Below are positions 43,897 to 52,970 of a DNA stretch of 64,000 nucleotides, one piece after another. This DNA is from JBBQYA01 sp031412335 (GTDB lineage: Bacteria > Bacteroidota > Bacteroidia > Sphingobacteriales > Sphingobacteriaceae). The notes beneath the pieces are model-generated. The model saw nothing but the letters and a program-made list of their open reading frames with translations, was not told the origin of the DNA and ran no database searches. The first letter of the stretch is position 1, and the number at the start of each line of letters is the position of its first letter. Position numbers and translations under genes: made by a program. The stretch covers positions 1 to 64,000 of the forward strand of contig JANOCT010000016.1 of the NCBI GenBank assembly GCA_031412335.1. The letters run 5' to 3'.

Positions 43897-46788
43897 ATGA
43901 AAAACAAAGCACTTCTTATCGAATTTCTACCCAAAAAAATTCTCTCTCTCTGGTGTAGATTATTTTTATTGATCATGTTTGCATCTGTTACTGTAAATGC
44001 ACAGAACCAAACATACCTTTATGTAATACCGAACAACCCACAGGCATATCCCGATGTCCCCACAGGTCGATATTCATTTAGTTTAAGCTTAAATACGATA
44101 CTTTCGCAAAGAGGAGTTTTTCAATACTCTCAATCATTTCCCGGAGCAAAGAATCCCAACTTGGCTAAAACGTATGAAATGCATTTGACTGGAAGTTCAG
44201 ATACGTTAGTTTCTCAATTGGTTCAATCAGGATTATTTCAAAAAGTAGAAGTTCAAGAATACTACACGCCAAATTTTGATTGTACAAATCCTGTAGTAGC
44301 AAATAATGATACGTATAACGGTTCAGCAAATTACGCATTGGATTTAATTCAAGCAAGATGTGCATGGAGTATTACTACCGGAAATCCTAATATTGTAATT
44401 GGTGTCGTTGACGATGGTTTTCAAACAAACCATCCAGATTTGGCTGGTAAATTTGTTTCTGTTTCTGGAGGTATTACTCCTACTATTTGTCAGCACGGTA
44501 CAAAGGTTGTAGGTGCACTTGCAGCAAACACAAATAATGGTATCGGAGTAGGTGCTATAGGAAGAAATATAAAAATGGCTGGTTTTAAGGTTGAAAATTT
44601 ATATTATAATGCGTCAGGAGGTAGTTGCTCAGGCAGTGTATTCCCTGGACTCTGGAGTGCATACCAAGCAGGTATGAAGGTTATTAATATTAGTTGGAGT
44701 CAAATTATTGGTATTCCACCGTGTACTCCACCATGTACTCAGCCAACAATCGTAGATTTAATAAAAGAAATTACAGAAAATGGTACAACGATAGTTTTAT
44801 CTGCAGGAAATGATAATCTTATAAAGAATGACAATAAACATAGCCAATATGCTAATATTCCAGGAGTAATTAATGTTGCAGCCGTTAACGAAAATGATAG
44901 TCATGAAGGAAATACTTATGCACAGAATATATGGGTAGATTTACTTGCACCTGGTCTCAGAGTTCCTACTACCGCTGAAACCAGTACTTACTCGCTTGGA
45001 AATGATACCTCTTTCGCAGCTCTAATGGTTGCAGGTACGATCGGATTAATGCTTTCTGTTAATCCTTGTTTATCTCCACCTGAAATAGAAGAGATTTTAA
45101 AAGCAACCTGTGATGTACCAAATGACTCACAGAGTTGGTTAGATCAAGGCAGATCAGGTTCAGGTAGACTAAATGCTTATAAAGCAGTCCTAATGGCACA
45201 AAATTATGGTAATTATCAAAATTTATTTGTTAATAATAGTATTCCAGAGACTATTATTTGGGATACAGACAAAGTTGTAAATGGAGATTTGGTGATTCCA
45301 GCCTACAAAACATTAATCATCAAATCAAAAGTTAAATTTAGTGATTTAGGAAAAATAATTGTTCAGCGAGCTGGTGCGTTAATTGTAGATAAAGGCTTTT
45401 TGACAAATAATACTACCTGTAACAACTCTTATTGGCTTGGAATTGAAGTTTGGGGTACTCGAGGCGAACCTCAACGTTTTAGAGGCGATTATTTAGCGGG
45501 TAGAGTTGAAATAATAAATGGTTCTATTGTAGAAAATGCTAGAAATGCTGTTAGAAATTGGAAACCGAATGATTATTCCAAATCTGGAGGTATTATTTTT
45601 GCACGAAATTCAATATTTAGAAATAACAGAAGGTCCGTTGAATTTATTAAATACATTAATGTAACAGTTAATGGCATCGCTCCAGATTTATCCAATTTTG
45701 AAGGAGTAACTTTTACTATTGATGATAAGTATATAGTTCCTGACGATTTTACTACTCATGTAACGATGTGGTCAGTTACAGGAGTACGATTTAGTAATTG
45801 TTTATTTGAAAACATAAGCACTACTAAGCAATACGACCCTAATTTGGTAAAAAATAAAGGAATTTATTCTATTGATGCGGGCTATACCTTAGGTGCTACC
45901 TGTAATGTTACTTTACCATTTCCTTTGCCATGCCCAGCTAATCAATTAGATAAAACTATTTTTAGAGGTTTGACTTATGGGGTACATGCAACAGGAACAG
46001 GCACTATAAATACCATAAACGTAGATCAATGTGTTTTTGAAGATAACGTAAACAATGTATTAGTTGAAGAATTAAACAATTTTTCAGTTACCAGATCCCT
46101 ATTCAAATTTGGAAACCCAAATATTTCAGGTTATTCGTTAAGTAAAGGCTTATTTTCTATAAACTCAACAGGATATAGAGTTGAAGAAAATATGTTTACC
46201 AATTCAAATGCCATTGGATTAATTTACGGTCTTAGAATCGTAAATAGTGGAACGAGTAATAATAGAATTTACAAAAATGAATTTTCAGGGCTTACCTCAA
46301 GTTCCTTGATATTTGGCTTAAACAGAAATTTTGCTAATTCTTTTGAAGGTTTTCAATTTTTGTGTAATACTAATTCAAATAATGGCTTAGACTTAGGAGT
46401 ATTTGAATATAACTCATTTAATAATTATGATGGAATAAGAATCTACCAAGGAGAACCTAGTCCAGCATTATCAGCAGGGAATACATTTTCTGTAAATGGT
46501 ACACATATTTCAAATGGTACACCCAATCCTATTCTATATTATCATACCGGTGGAATAACTACACCAACCAATTTTTTAGGTGACGTTATTCCAATACAAG
46601 TTAGTAATGCCAATTCTTGCCAATCTAATTTAGATATTGGTATGCAAAATCCACTTCATTCTACCTTGAAAACTCAGTTGCAAAATGAATACACAATGGA
46701 TGAAGCGTCTTTTGTAAATGTGTTGTATAATTATAACAATTATTTGATGGGGGAAACACCAATCAATTATTACAACAAGTGCAAATGA
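43897..46788 (+). CDS. Secreted S8 (subtilisin-like) serine peptidase, N-terminal part of a frameshifted gene
   Basis: 963 residues in this frame. A signal peptide (ending VTVNAQ) and a prodomain precede an S8 domain with Asp172 (GVVDDGFQ), His200 (QHGTKVVGA) and Ser372 (NDTSFAALMVAG). A beta-helix-like region follows (about 450-950). The frame ends at 46788, but the next frame (46779-47804) continues the protein and carries its sorting domain. The break maps to the G5 run at 46749-46753: one more G would give YLMGGNTNQLLQQVQMTW in one frame. Confidence 0.85.
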   Translation: MKNKALLIEFLPKKILSLWCRLFLLIMFASVTVNAQNQTYLYVIPNNPQAYPDVPTGRYSFSLSLNTILSQRGVFQYSQSFPGAKNPNLAKTYEMHLTGSSDTLVSQLVQSGLFQKVEVQEYYTPNFDCTNPVVANNDTYNGSANYALDLIQARCAWSITTGNPNIVIGVVDDGFQTNHPDLAGKFVSVSGGITPTICQHGTKVVGALAANTNNGIGVGAIGRNIKMAGFKVENLYYNASGGSCSGSVFPGLWSAYQAGMKVINISWSQIIGIPPCTPPCTQPTIVDLIKEITENGTTIVLSAGNDNLIKNDNKHSQYANIPGVINVAAVNENDSHEGNTYAQNIWVDLLAPGLRVPTTAETSTYSLGNDTSFAALMVAGTIGLMLSVNPCLSPPEIEEILKATCDVPNDSQSWLDQGRSGSGRLNAYKAVLMAQNYGNYQNLFVNNSIPETIIWDTDKVVNGDLVIPAYKTLIIKSKVKFSDLGKIIVQRAGALIVDKGFLTNNTTCNNSYWLGIEVWGTRGEPQRFRGDYLAGRVEIINGSIVENARNAVRNWKPNDYSKSGGIIFARNSIFRNNRRSVEFIKYINVTVNGIAPDLSNFEGVTFTIDDKYIVPDDFTTHVTMWSVTGVRFSNCLFENISTTKQYDPNLVKNKGIYSIDAGYTLGATCNVTLPFPLPCPANQLDKTIFRGLTYGVHATGTGTINTINVDQCVFEDNVNNVLVEELNNFSVTRSLFKFGNPNISGYSLSKGLFSINSTGYRVEENMFTNSNAIGLIYGLRIVNSGTSNNRIYKNEFSGLTSSSLIFGLNRNFANSFEGFQFLCNTNSNNGLDLGVFEYNSFNNYDGIRIYQGEPSPALSAGNTFSVNGTHISNGTPNPILYYHTGGITTPTNFLGDVIPIQVSNANSCQSNLDIGMQNPLHSTLKTQLQNEYTMDEASFVNVLYNYNNYLMGETPINYYNKCK

Positions 46789-47804
46789 CTTGGCCGCAAG
46801 ATGCTTGGGCATTGAGATCAGAACTAATATCTCACTCCCCTTATTTATCTGAAGCTGTATTATTGGAAACCGCTGAGAGAAATATTCTTCCTCAAGCTAT
46901 GTTGTTGGAAGTTTGTTTGGCAAATCCGGAAGGAACTAGAAGTGAGCAATTAATGCGATATTTGGAATATGAAATGATTAATCCATTACCGCAATATATG
47001 CTTGAATTAATTCGTGCTAATTGGAACACAGAAACTGTACGAACCTTAATGGAAGGAAGTTTAGCATTTTATGGCGAAAATATGGCTTTCAAATCTGATT
47101 TACTATTAACCGATATGATGTTAGATTCTAATATACGAGTAGAAGATATTAATACCTTACTTACCCGAAGAGGAACACTATCAGATCGATATCAACTTAT
47201 TGAAAACTATATTGATAGTGCCGAATTTACTAAGGCAGAAAACTTATATGATTCTATTCCATTAGTTTATACGTTAAAACCCTATTTGGAAGCAGAACAT
47301 GCAGATTATTTGACATATTTTAATTTACGAAAAAATATAAAACAAGCAGAACGAAGCATAGGTGAGTTGGAAGGATCAGAATTTGAAATTTTAGAAGGGT
47401 TGGCAAACACTGGAACAGGTAGGGCATCTACCATGGCTTCCAATATTTTATGTTTTTTCTATGATATTTGTAGAGATATTCCAGTAGATAATGGTGGAGC
47501 GAATGCAAGTCCAAAAATGGCAACAAAGCCAAATAAAATTGCTAATAGCCAGAATTCCATTCAGGTATTTCCAAATCCTGCTCAAAACTTTGCTACTTTT
47601 CAATGGAAACTTTTAAACTTAACTGAAAATACTATCTTAATTATTAAAGATTTAGCCGGTAGAACCATCAATACAGAGTTAATAAATGAAAAACAAAATC
47701 ATTGGCTTTGGGACACTCGAGAAATTGCTAATGGCTTATATTTATACGAAGTTATGGATGGTAACAAAACTTTGCTAAATGGTAAAATAGTAATTAATAA
47801 GTAA
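46779..47804 (+). CDS. C-terminal part of the frameshifted S8 peptidase, with T9SS sorting domain
   Basis: 341 residues in this frame; its listed start inside the previous gene is artificial. It holds a helical, TPR-like segment (about 5-220: SEAVLLETAERNILPQAML and similar) and a typical T9SS type A sorting domain (IQVFPNPAQNFATF, LIIKDLAGR, IANGLYLYEV). No signal peptide is present, so on its own it could not be exported. That supports one original ORF of about 1300 codons. The stop overlaps the next gene by one base (TAATG). Confidence 0.8.
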   Translation: MQMTWPQDAWALRSELISHSPYLSEAVLLETAERNILPQAMLLEVCLANPEGTRSEQLMRYLEYEMINPLPQYMLELIRANWNTETVRTLMEGSLAFYGENMAFKSDLLLTDMMLDSNIRVEDINTLLTRRGTLSDRYQLIENYIDSAEFTKAENLYDSIPLVYTLKPYLEAEHADYLTYFNLRKNIKQAERSIGELEGSEFEILEGLANTGTGRASTMASNILCFFYDICRDIPVDNGGANASPKMATKPNKIANSQNSIQVFPNPAQNFATFQWKLLNLTENTILIIKDLAGRTINTELINEKQNHWLWDTREIANGLYLYEVMDGNKTLLNGKIVINK

Positions 47805-49279
47805 TGAAAAAAATCATTTTATTTATCTGTGTAGTTGCGATTGCAACTACACAGATATTACTTGCGCAACCGCTAAGTAGGGATACAACTTTTTTCTTGG
47901 ATTACAATTTTACCAGTTTTAAAGCATTTCCAGTTGGGCTTTTAGAAGAATCTGATAGAAGCTTTTTACTTTATGGTGAAATTGAGGACGTTGATATTAC
48001 CCGAAAAAAAGCTGCTGTTAAATTTTTTTCTAACGGATATATAGATAATAGATTTTTGGCTTCTGCTACTTATAATATTTATGCAAAACGAACCAATTAC
48101 GGGTATTTTTTAGCAAATAATGATTTTAGACTTAAGAAGGCAGATTTCATATCTGGGCTTGAGGTTGATTCGATCTTTAATTACAATCAATTTTTATTAG
48201 ACACTACATTTGAAGATGCCATAATAAGAGGAGGGTCTTCATTTTTAGCAAAAGATGGTGTTTTTTGGGGTGGTTGTGCAGGTACTTCTCCTTGTGTTTC
48301 TTTAAATGGGAGTAAAAGATATTGGCTTTGGAAAGTTGATACTTTAGGTAAAGGAGATACAGCATTTAAACATGATGTTAATGCAAGTATTTTTTCTATA
48401 GTCCAATCTAAAGATAGTCTAATTATTTTAGCAGGAGATTTTACTAAATATGATACAACTTCGGCAATCAATATAATAAGAATTAATCAAAATGGTAAGA
48501 TAGATACTAGCTTTAAGAATATTTTTTCAGAAGGAAGTATAAGACATGTAATTGAAGATGAAAATGGTAAATTATTAATTTCAGGCACATTAAAATTGAA
48601 AAATTCCACTTCAACACGCTCAATTGTTCGTTTATTGCCAAATGGTTTGTTAGATACGACTTTTAATAATAATGCCTCAATTCTTTTCACATCCAATGGG
48701 TTGTTAGGTAGAATTAATACAATCTGTAAAACTTCTGATAATGGATTATTAATGGGAGGTAGTTTTATTTCTTATGATGGATTTTTAAGGGGAAATATTG
48801 TAAAGACAAACGCTAATGGCTATATTGACATCAATTACTTTAATGGAGTGGGAATCGGATATGTAGGCTCAAATCCGTCATTAGGTCTATTTCCAATAGT
48901 TGCTAATATTACTAAAGGTTTAAACGATACCTATTTTGTAACAGGCCAATTTAATCGGTATGATGGAGCAACAGTAAAGCCTTTAATTAAATTAAAAGGC
49001 CTTACCTCTGGTTTATTGAACTCAAAGCCAAGTTTGTCAAGTTTTGCCTTATATCCTAATCCCAGCAATGGTTCTTTTTCAATAAAATATAAAGGTGAGC
49101 AGCCACTAAAGAATTCTGTTTTAATTATTAGCGATCAAACAGGCAGAAAAATAAAAAATTTGATAAATCCAGATTTTTCTGCAATTTCAATCAACGATTT
49201 AGTCAATGGAGTTTATTTTATTTCATTAAAAGCTGAAAATGCTATTTTTAAAACAGAAAAATTGGTTGTACAACATTAA
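47804..49279 (+). CDS. Delta-60 repeat T9SS cargo protein
   Basis: 491 residues. A signal peptide ends ATTQILLAQ. The middle is made of delta-60 repeats (phrases such as INQNGKIDTSFKN, LLPNGLLDTTFNN and NANGYIDINYF, each about 50-60 residues apart), which should fold as a beta-propeller. The C-terminal sorting domain has FALYPNPSNGSFSI and DLVNGVYFISL. The start overlaps the peptidase stop, so the two are translated together. No ligand is known. Confidence 0.87.
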   Translation: MKKIILFICVVAIATTQILLAQPLSRDTTFFLDYNFTSFKAFPVGLLEESDRSFLLYGEIEDVDITRKKAAVKFFSNGYIDNRFLASATYNIYAKRTNYGYFLANNDFRLKKADFISGLEVDSIFNYNQFLLDTTFEDAIIRGGSSFLAKDGVFWGGCAGTSPCVSLNGSKRYWLWKVDTLGKGDTAFKHDVNASIFSIVQSKDSLIILAGDFTKYDTTSAINIIRINQNGKIDTSFKNIFSEGSIRHVIEDENGKLLISGTLKLKNSTSTRSIVRLLPNGLLDTTFNNNASILFTSNGLLGRINTICKTSDNGLLMGGSFISYDGFLRGNIVKTNANGYIDINYFNGVGIGYVGSNPSLGLFPIVANITKGLNDTYFVTGQFNRYDGATVKPLIKLKGLTSGLLNSKPSLSSFALYPNPSNGSFSIKYKGEQPLKNSVLIISDQTGRKIKNLINPDFSAISINDLVNGVYFISLKAENAIFKTEKLVVQH

Positions 49280-49289
49280 TATAAAATTT

Positions 49290-50176
49290 ATGAAAGCTTA
49301 TTTACTTATTTTCCTTTTTTTAGCCTTTGGTACTCAATCTTTTGCACAAGATTTTGCGCCCATTGGTGCAACTTGGCATTATCGATATGATGTAAACGAC
49401 CCTAGAGGTAGCGGGCATCATTTATATAAAAGCACAAAGGATACGGTCTATAAGCAACAGCTTTGCAAAAAAATTGAACGAACTACCTTTTTTTCGAGAA
49501 CTGATAGTGCATTTCAAAGTCCATTATTCGTTTATCAAAAAAATGATACGGTATTTTATTACAACGATCTTTTATCATCCTTTTATCCGCTTTATTTTTA
49601 TAATGCAAATGTTGGTGACACAATATCATTTAGAAACCCAGATGACTACTTTTCGTTACTGATACCACTTTTCAAGAGCGAGTCGATTCTATCACTAATT
49701 TTATTGTCGGTACTGATACTTTACGAGATTATTGGACTACACACATCCGCGGGTATTTTTATCTAAGTGGTGGATATACAGAACAAATTGGATCTTATCA
49801 ATTAATGCTTCCAACCTTTTCTGGAACTACAATTCCTGAAGTAGATGGAGGAATTGCTTGCTATGAAGATAATTCTATTTTTTATAAATTTATTTTTGGT
49901 AGTTGCGAAAATTTTCCAACTGGTATAAGTACATCAAGCAAATTAGATGTTTCAATTTATCCAAATCCAACATCAGATTTTTTAACCATAAAAACAACAG
50001 AAAATTCTTATGTAAACTATGAAATTATTGATGTGATGGGAAAGAAATTGAATTTTGGTAGTTTTCAATTTTCAACCACCATCGATATAACTAATTTAAC
50101 AAACGGTATCTATTATGTTCAATTAAAAACGGATAAAGAAATTTTCAAAGCAGAAAAATTTGTAATTCAGCATTAA
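49290..50176 (+). pseudogene. T9SS cargo protein with a frameshift at a T4 run
   Basis: The N-terminal frame starts at ATG 49290 (signal peptide MKAYLLIFLFLAFGTQSFAQ; then FAPIGATWHYRYD) and reads well to about 49652 (RNPDDYF). The same protein continues in another frame (TDTTFQERVDSI, then GGYTEQIGSYQLMLP) to a clear sorting domain (VSIYPNPTSDFLTI, NLTNGIYYVQL) ending at 50176. Adding one T to TTTT at 49650-49653 joins them. It is either a sequencing undercall or a recent mutation. The gene begins 10 bases after the delta-60 protein. The function is unknown. Confidence 0.8.
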
Positions 50177-50203
50177 AATAGTTTTCCAAATTAATTCCAT
50201 CCT

Positions 50204-50240
50204 AACGATAACTCTGAAATTTTCGGAGTTATCGTTTTTT
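50204..50240 (+). terminator. Terminator of the three-gene secreted-protein operon
   Basis: AACGATAACTC / GAGTTATCGTT, an 11-bp stem, followed by T6. It could also act on the convergent phnA-like gene. Confidence 0.85.
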
Positions 50241-50261
50241 AAAAATGTAGATAGTAAATTT

Positions 50262-50471
50262 TTACCTTTTTCTCAAAAACATCGTTTTTAATACGATTAC
50301 TGTTCCATCTACTTTCCCTTCTATTTCCTCTGCGCTATCCGTTAGGCGGATGTTTTTTACCAATGTGCCTTGTTTTATATCTTTAGAGCCACCTTTTACT
50401 TTCAGAGATTTTATTACAATCACCGAATCACCAGCCTCTAACAAATTTCCGTTACTATCTTTTGTCTCCAT
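50262..50471 (-). CDS. PhnA-domain protein (alkylphosphonate utilisation family label)
   Basis: 69 residues with the PhnA C-terminal SH3-like domain: KDSNGNLLEAGDSVIVIKSL, GTLVKNIRLTD and TVIVLKTMFLRK. The short form lacks the N-terminal zinc ribbon of longer PhnA proteins. The historical link to phosphonates is not supported experimentally, so the role is unknown. Confidence 0.85.
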   Translation of the reverse strand: METKDSNGNLLEAGDSVIVIKSLKVKGGSKDIKQGTLVKNIRLTDSAEEIEGKVDGTVIVLKTMFLRKR

Positions 50472-50499
50472 TTTTGTATTTCCAGGTAACTACGAATTT

Positions 50500-50728
50500 T
50501 TCTTTTCTCTTTTTCTTTTAACCTTTGTGCATCTTCGTTTTCTTCGTGCCTTCGTGGTTCAAAAACAGTGGTTTAAAATCGTGGTTCAATTTTCTGCCAC
50601 GAATTCACGAATTTTACTTTTCTCTTATTTTTCTTTTCCTCTTCTTTTTAACCTTTGTGCTCTTCATGTCCTTCGTGCCTTCGTGGTTCAAAAATTGTTC
50701 GTTCAAAACCGTGGTTCAATTTTCTTTC
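50500..50728. repeat. Two inverted-orientation copies of the compound repeat
   Basis: Both copies contain CTTCGTGCCTTCGTGGTTCA (first near 50540, second near 50668), each preceded by a T/C-rich stretch with TTTTAACCTTTGTGC and followed by GTGGTTCAATTTTCT. This is the reverse complement of the 11.64-11.80 kb repeat. It fills the gap between phnA and the propeller lipoprotein gene. Confidence 0.75.
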
Positions 50729-51929
50729 ACTGGAAATCTGTTGTCAACTTAAATCGGCTTATTCTTCCATTTCTACTATCGCACACATACAAAATTTTGT
50801 CGATATAGGCCATAGAACCAGGTTTATTGAATTGGGTAGGCCCAGCTCCTGTACCTCCAAAAGACACATTGATATTTTTCCTCGAAACACTTGAGGCTGG
50901 TGCATCAACCCCTTCTAAACCTGATAAAGTGAATAAGTAAATTGAATCATTTTTAGCATCTGAAATGAAAATATAATTCGTTCCATCGCCAGCAATGGTA
51001 ATTCCTTTTGGATTTATAAATCGATTTGGTGTATAAATAAACCCCTCTGCTTTGCTTGAATCGTTTGTGTTCAGCGATTGGTTTAAGCTATAACTTGCTC
51101 CGTTTTCGTTTGACTCAAACCGAATGTATTGCGTTTTAATAGCAGTATTTACATCAATTGAAGTGAATAAAAAATCACCACCAATTTTTACTGAATTAGA
51201 TTGTGGTGCTTTTGCAAGTGTAGAAATTGAAAAAGGTTTTTTAAAATAATCACTGATTAATCCTTGTTCAGTATTTACATTTAAAGTAGATATAAATTTA
51301 TCTTGGGTATTGAATAGTAAAACTGCATCATCTGGTCCGCCTAATTGATTGGGATTATTTGAAGGCCCACTTCGCGTAACGTAATACGAATTATCAGCCA
51401 TTATACTCAAGCGATTTAAATGCACGGCTGTATCTGCTGTGGTAAAACTTGTTTTAAAGTAAAATGGATGTAAAACAATTTTTTTAATTCTGGCAGATCG
51501 CAAACCATACGCACTACCTTGTAAATTAATTCGGTAAATAGCATCTACCGTAAATTTTTGTGAGTTTATTATTGTGTCTCGTGTACCTAATGCTAGCAAT
51601 TCAAGCGAACGATCCTGAGCAATGGATTTTATTCCTTTAATTGCTAACTCACCTTGAACGATGCCAGATTTATCATACGCAATAATTTTTTCGGCACTTT
51701 GGTCGGCAACGTAGATTAATTCATCATATCCAGCAACAATATCTACCGGATTTTGCAAACCTTGAAAAGCTGGTTGAATTGGAACAAATGCGATTACATT
51801 ATTATCATATACAGGTACTTCTATAAATCCAATATCTGTTTTATCTCCAAATGGTTTTTCGCAAGAGGAAAAAATAGTATTTATTAAAAATAAAATAACA
51901 ACTAGAATATAGAGTTTAGAATTTTTCAT
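50727..51929 (-). CDS. Beta-propeller (NHL-like) lipoprotein
   Basis: 400 residues. Lipobox IFSSC (acylated Cys23). The remainder shows NHL/6-bladed propeller phrases: LQNPVDIVAGYDELIYVADQ, KIIAYDKSG, GITIAGDGTNYIFISDAKN and FNKPGSMAYIDKILYVCDS. It is the last gene of a four-gene minus-strand operon with a TonB receptor and a PorV-like barrel, one base after the latter. It may be a surface-exposed binding or scaffold subunit of that set. Confidence 0.82.
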   Translation of the reverse strand: MKNSKLYILVVILFLINTIFSSCEKPFGDKTDIGFIEVPVYDNNVIAFVPIQPAFQGLQNPVDIVAGYDELIYVADQSAEKIIAYDKSGIVQGELAIKGIKSIAQDRSLELLALGTRDTIINSQKFTVDAIYRINLQGSAYGLRSARIKKIVLHPFYFKTSFTTADTAVHLNRLSIMADNSYYVTRSGPSNNPNQLGGPDDAVLLFNTQDKFISTLNVNTEQGLISDYFKKPFSISTLAKAPQSNSVKIGGDFLFTSIDVNTAIKTQYIRFESNENGASYSLNQSLNTNDSSKAEGFIYTPNRFINPKGITIAGDGTNYIFISDAKNDSIYLFTLSGLEGVDAPASSVSRKNINVSFGGTGAGPTQFNKPGSMAYIDKILYVCDSRNGRISRFKLTTDFQ

Positions 51930-51930
51930 A

Positions 51931-52947
51931 TTAATTACTCTGAATAGTTTTTTTAGTTAATCCCAATTGAATACCAATTTGATTGGTAAAGCCTAAATTC
52001 TGGTAAGGCTCTGCAGCATATTCTATTCGGAGTGGGTTTTTACCAATTCTAGTTTTTAAACCAAAACCAAAAGTAGGGTAGGGCTGATCGTCGATGCCTA
52101 TTTTATAGCCAGCTCTGAATGCGAATAATTCCATGTATTCATATTCAACACCTAAACGTATGTTTTCTGCATTATCATTCGGGTGATGAAGTTCTGCGGC
52201 AACCAATAAAACATGGCGATCTTTCCTAAGCGGAACTGCCGAAACACCAATTTTGAAAATAGTAGGAGGGCTATAACTTTCGGTAGTTCGGTTTGGATTT
52301 CCAAACGTAGTTATGCTTTTCGTTTCACCATCAATTTTTGAATTCACTCCAAAATTATTTAACAAAACAGCAAATTTTAATTCTTTGAAATCTGTTTTGT
52401 ATAAAAAACCCAAATCTAAGACTGCAGAATGCACGCTATACGTATCTAAATACTCATTTATATACCTTCCAGATACGCCATAACTAAAATAGTCGGACAA
52501 TTTTCTAGCAAAACTTACTCCCGCAGCAAGGTTAGAGCTATAATAAAATTCACCTGTTCCATCCGGTTGAAATTCGGTTCGTTTTTTAATTGCATCGGTT
52601 CGTAACGTTTGTAAATGAACTGCAAATGTGTTGTTGTTTTTAGTAGGAATAACCACTCCTAAAAAGCTATTATTTATATTACTAATATATATAGTGTTCG
52701 ATAATGAAAAAGTTAAATTATTAACATCAATAATAGATGCCGGATTTACATTTGCCGCAAAACCATCACCCGGAACAGCGATTTGAGCGCCACCCATAGC
52801 TGTTTGCTTAGGGCTGGTTGATAGTTTTAGAAAAGTAAATGCTGAAGTTCCTGCACGCTGACCTCCTAAATTTGGAAGTAACTGTGCCTGTACTTTTAGT
52901 TGTGAAAAAATTAATGAAATAAATATGATATAGTTAAAAATCTTCAT
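51931..52947 (-). CDS. PorV/PorQ family outer-membrane protein
   Basis: 338 residues with a signal peptide (to about residue 21, KVQAQ). The barrel begins with the family hallmark GTSAFTFLKLSTSPKQTAMGGAQIA (positions about 33-57) and VNPASIIDV, and ends GIQLGLTKKT. PorV shuttles T9SS cargo to the attachment complex; PorQ-like relatives are less well understood. Its place between a TonB receptor and a propeller lipoprotein suggests a dedicated role here rather than being the general PorV. Confidence 0.85.
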   Translation of the reverse strand: MKIFNYIIFISLIFSQLKVQAQLLPNLGGQRAGTSAFTFLKLSTSPKQTAMGGAQIAVPGDGFAANVNPASIIDVNNLTFSLSNTIYISNINNSFLGVVIPTKNNNTFAVHLQTLRTDAIKKRTEFQPDGTGEFYYSSNLAAGVSFARKLSDYFSYGVSGRYINEYLDTYSVHSAVLDLGFLYKTDFKELKFAVLLNNFGVNSKIDGETKSITTFGNPNRTTESYSPPTIFKIGVSAVPLRKDRHVLLVAAELHHPNDNAENIRLGVEYEYMELFAFRAGYKIGIDDQPYPTFGFGLKTRIGKNPLRIEYAAEPYQNLGFTNQIGIQLGLTKKTIQSN

Positions 52948-52970
52948 TTGAATGCGCTAATAATTATTAT

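Noticed and set aside
46749..46753. Programmed -1 frameshift in the S8 peptidase gene
   Set aside because: The site ATG-GGG-GAA does not fit the X-XXY-YYZ slippery pattern and I saw no downstream pseudoknot; a missing G is simpler.
50350..50894. Plus-strand ORFs across the repeats at 50.5-50.8 kb
   Set aside because: They translate repeat DNA and the antisense of phnA and the propeller gene; no domain is recognisable.
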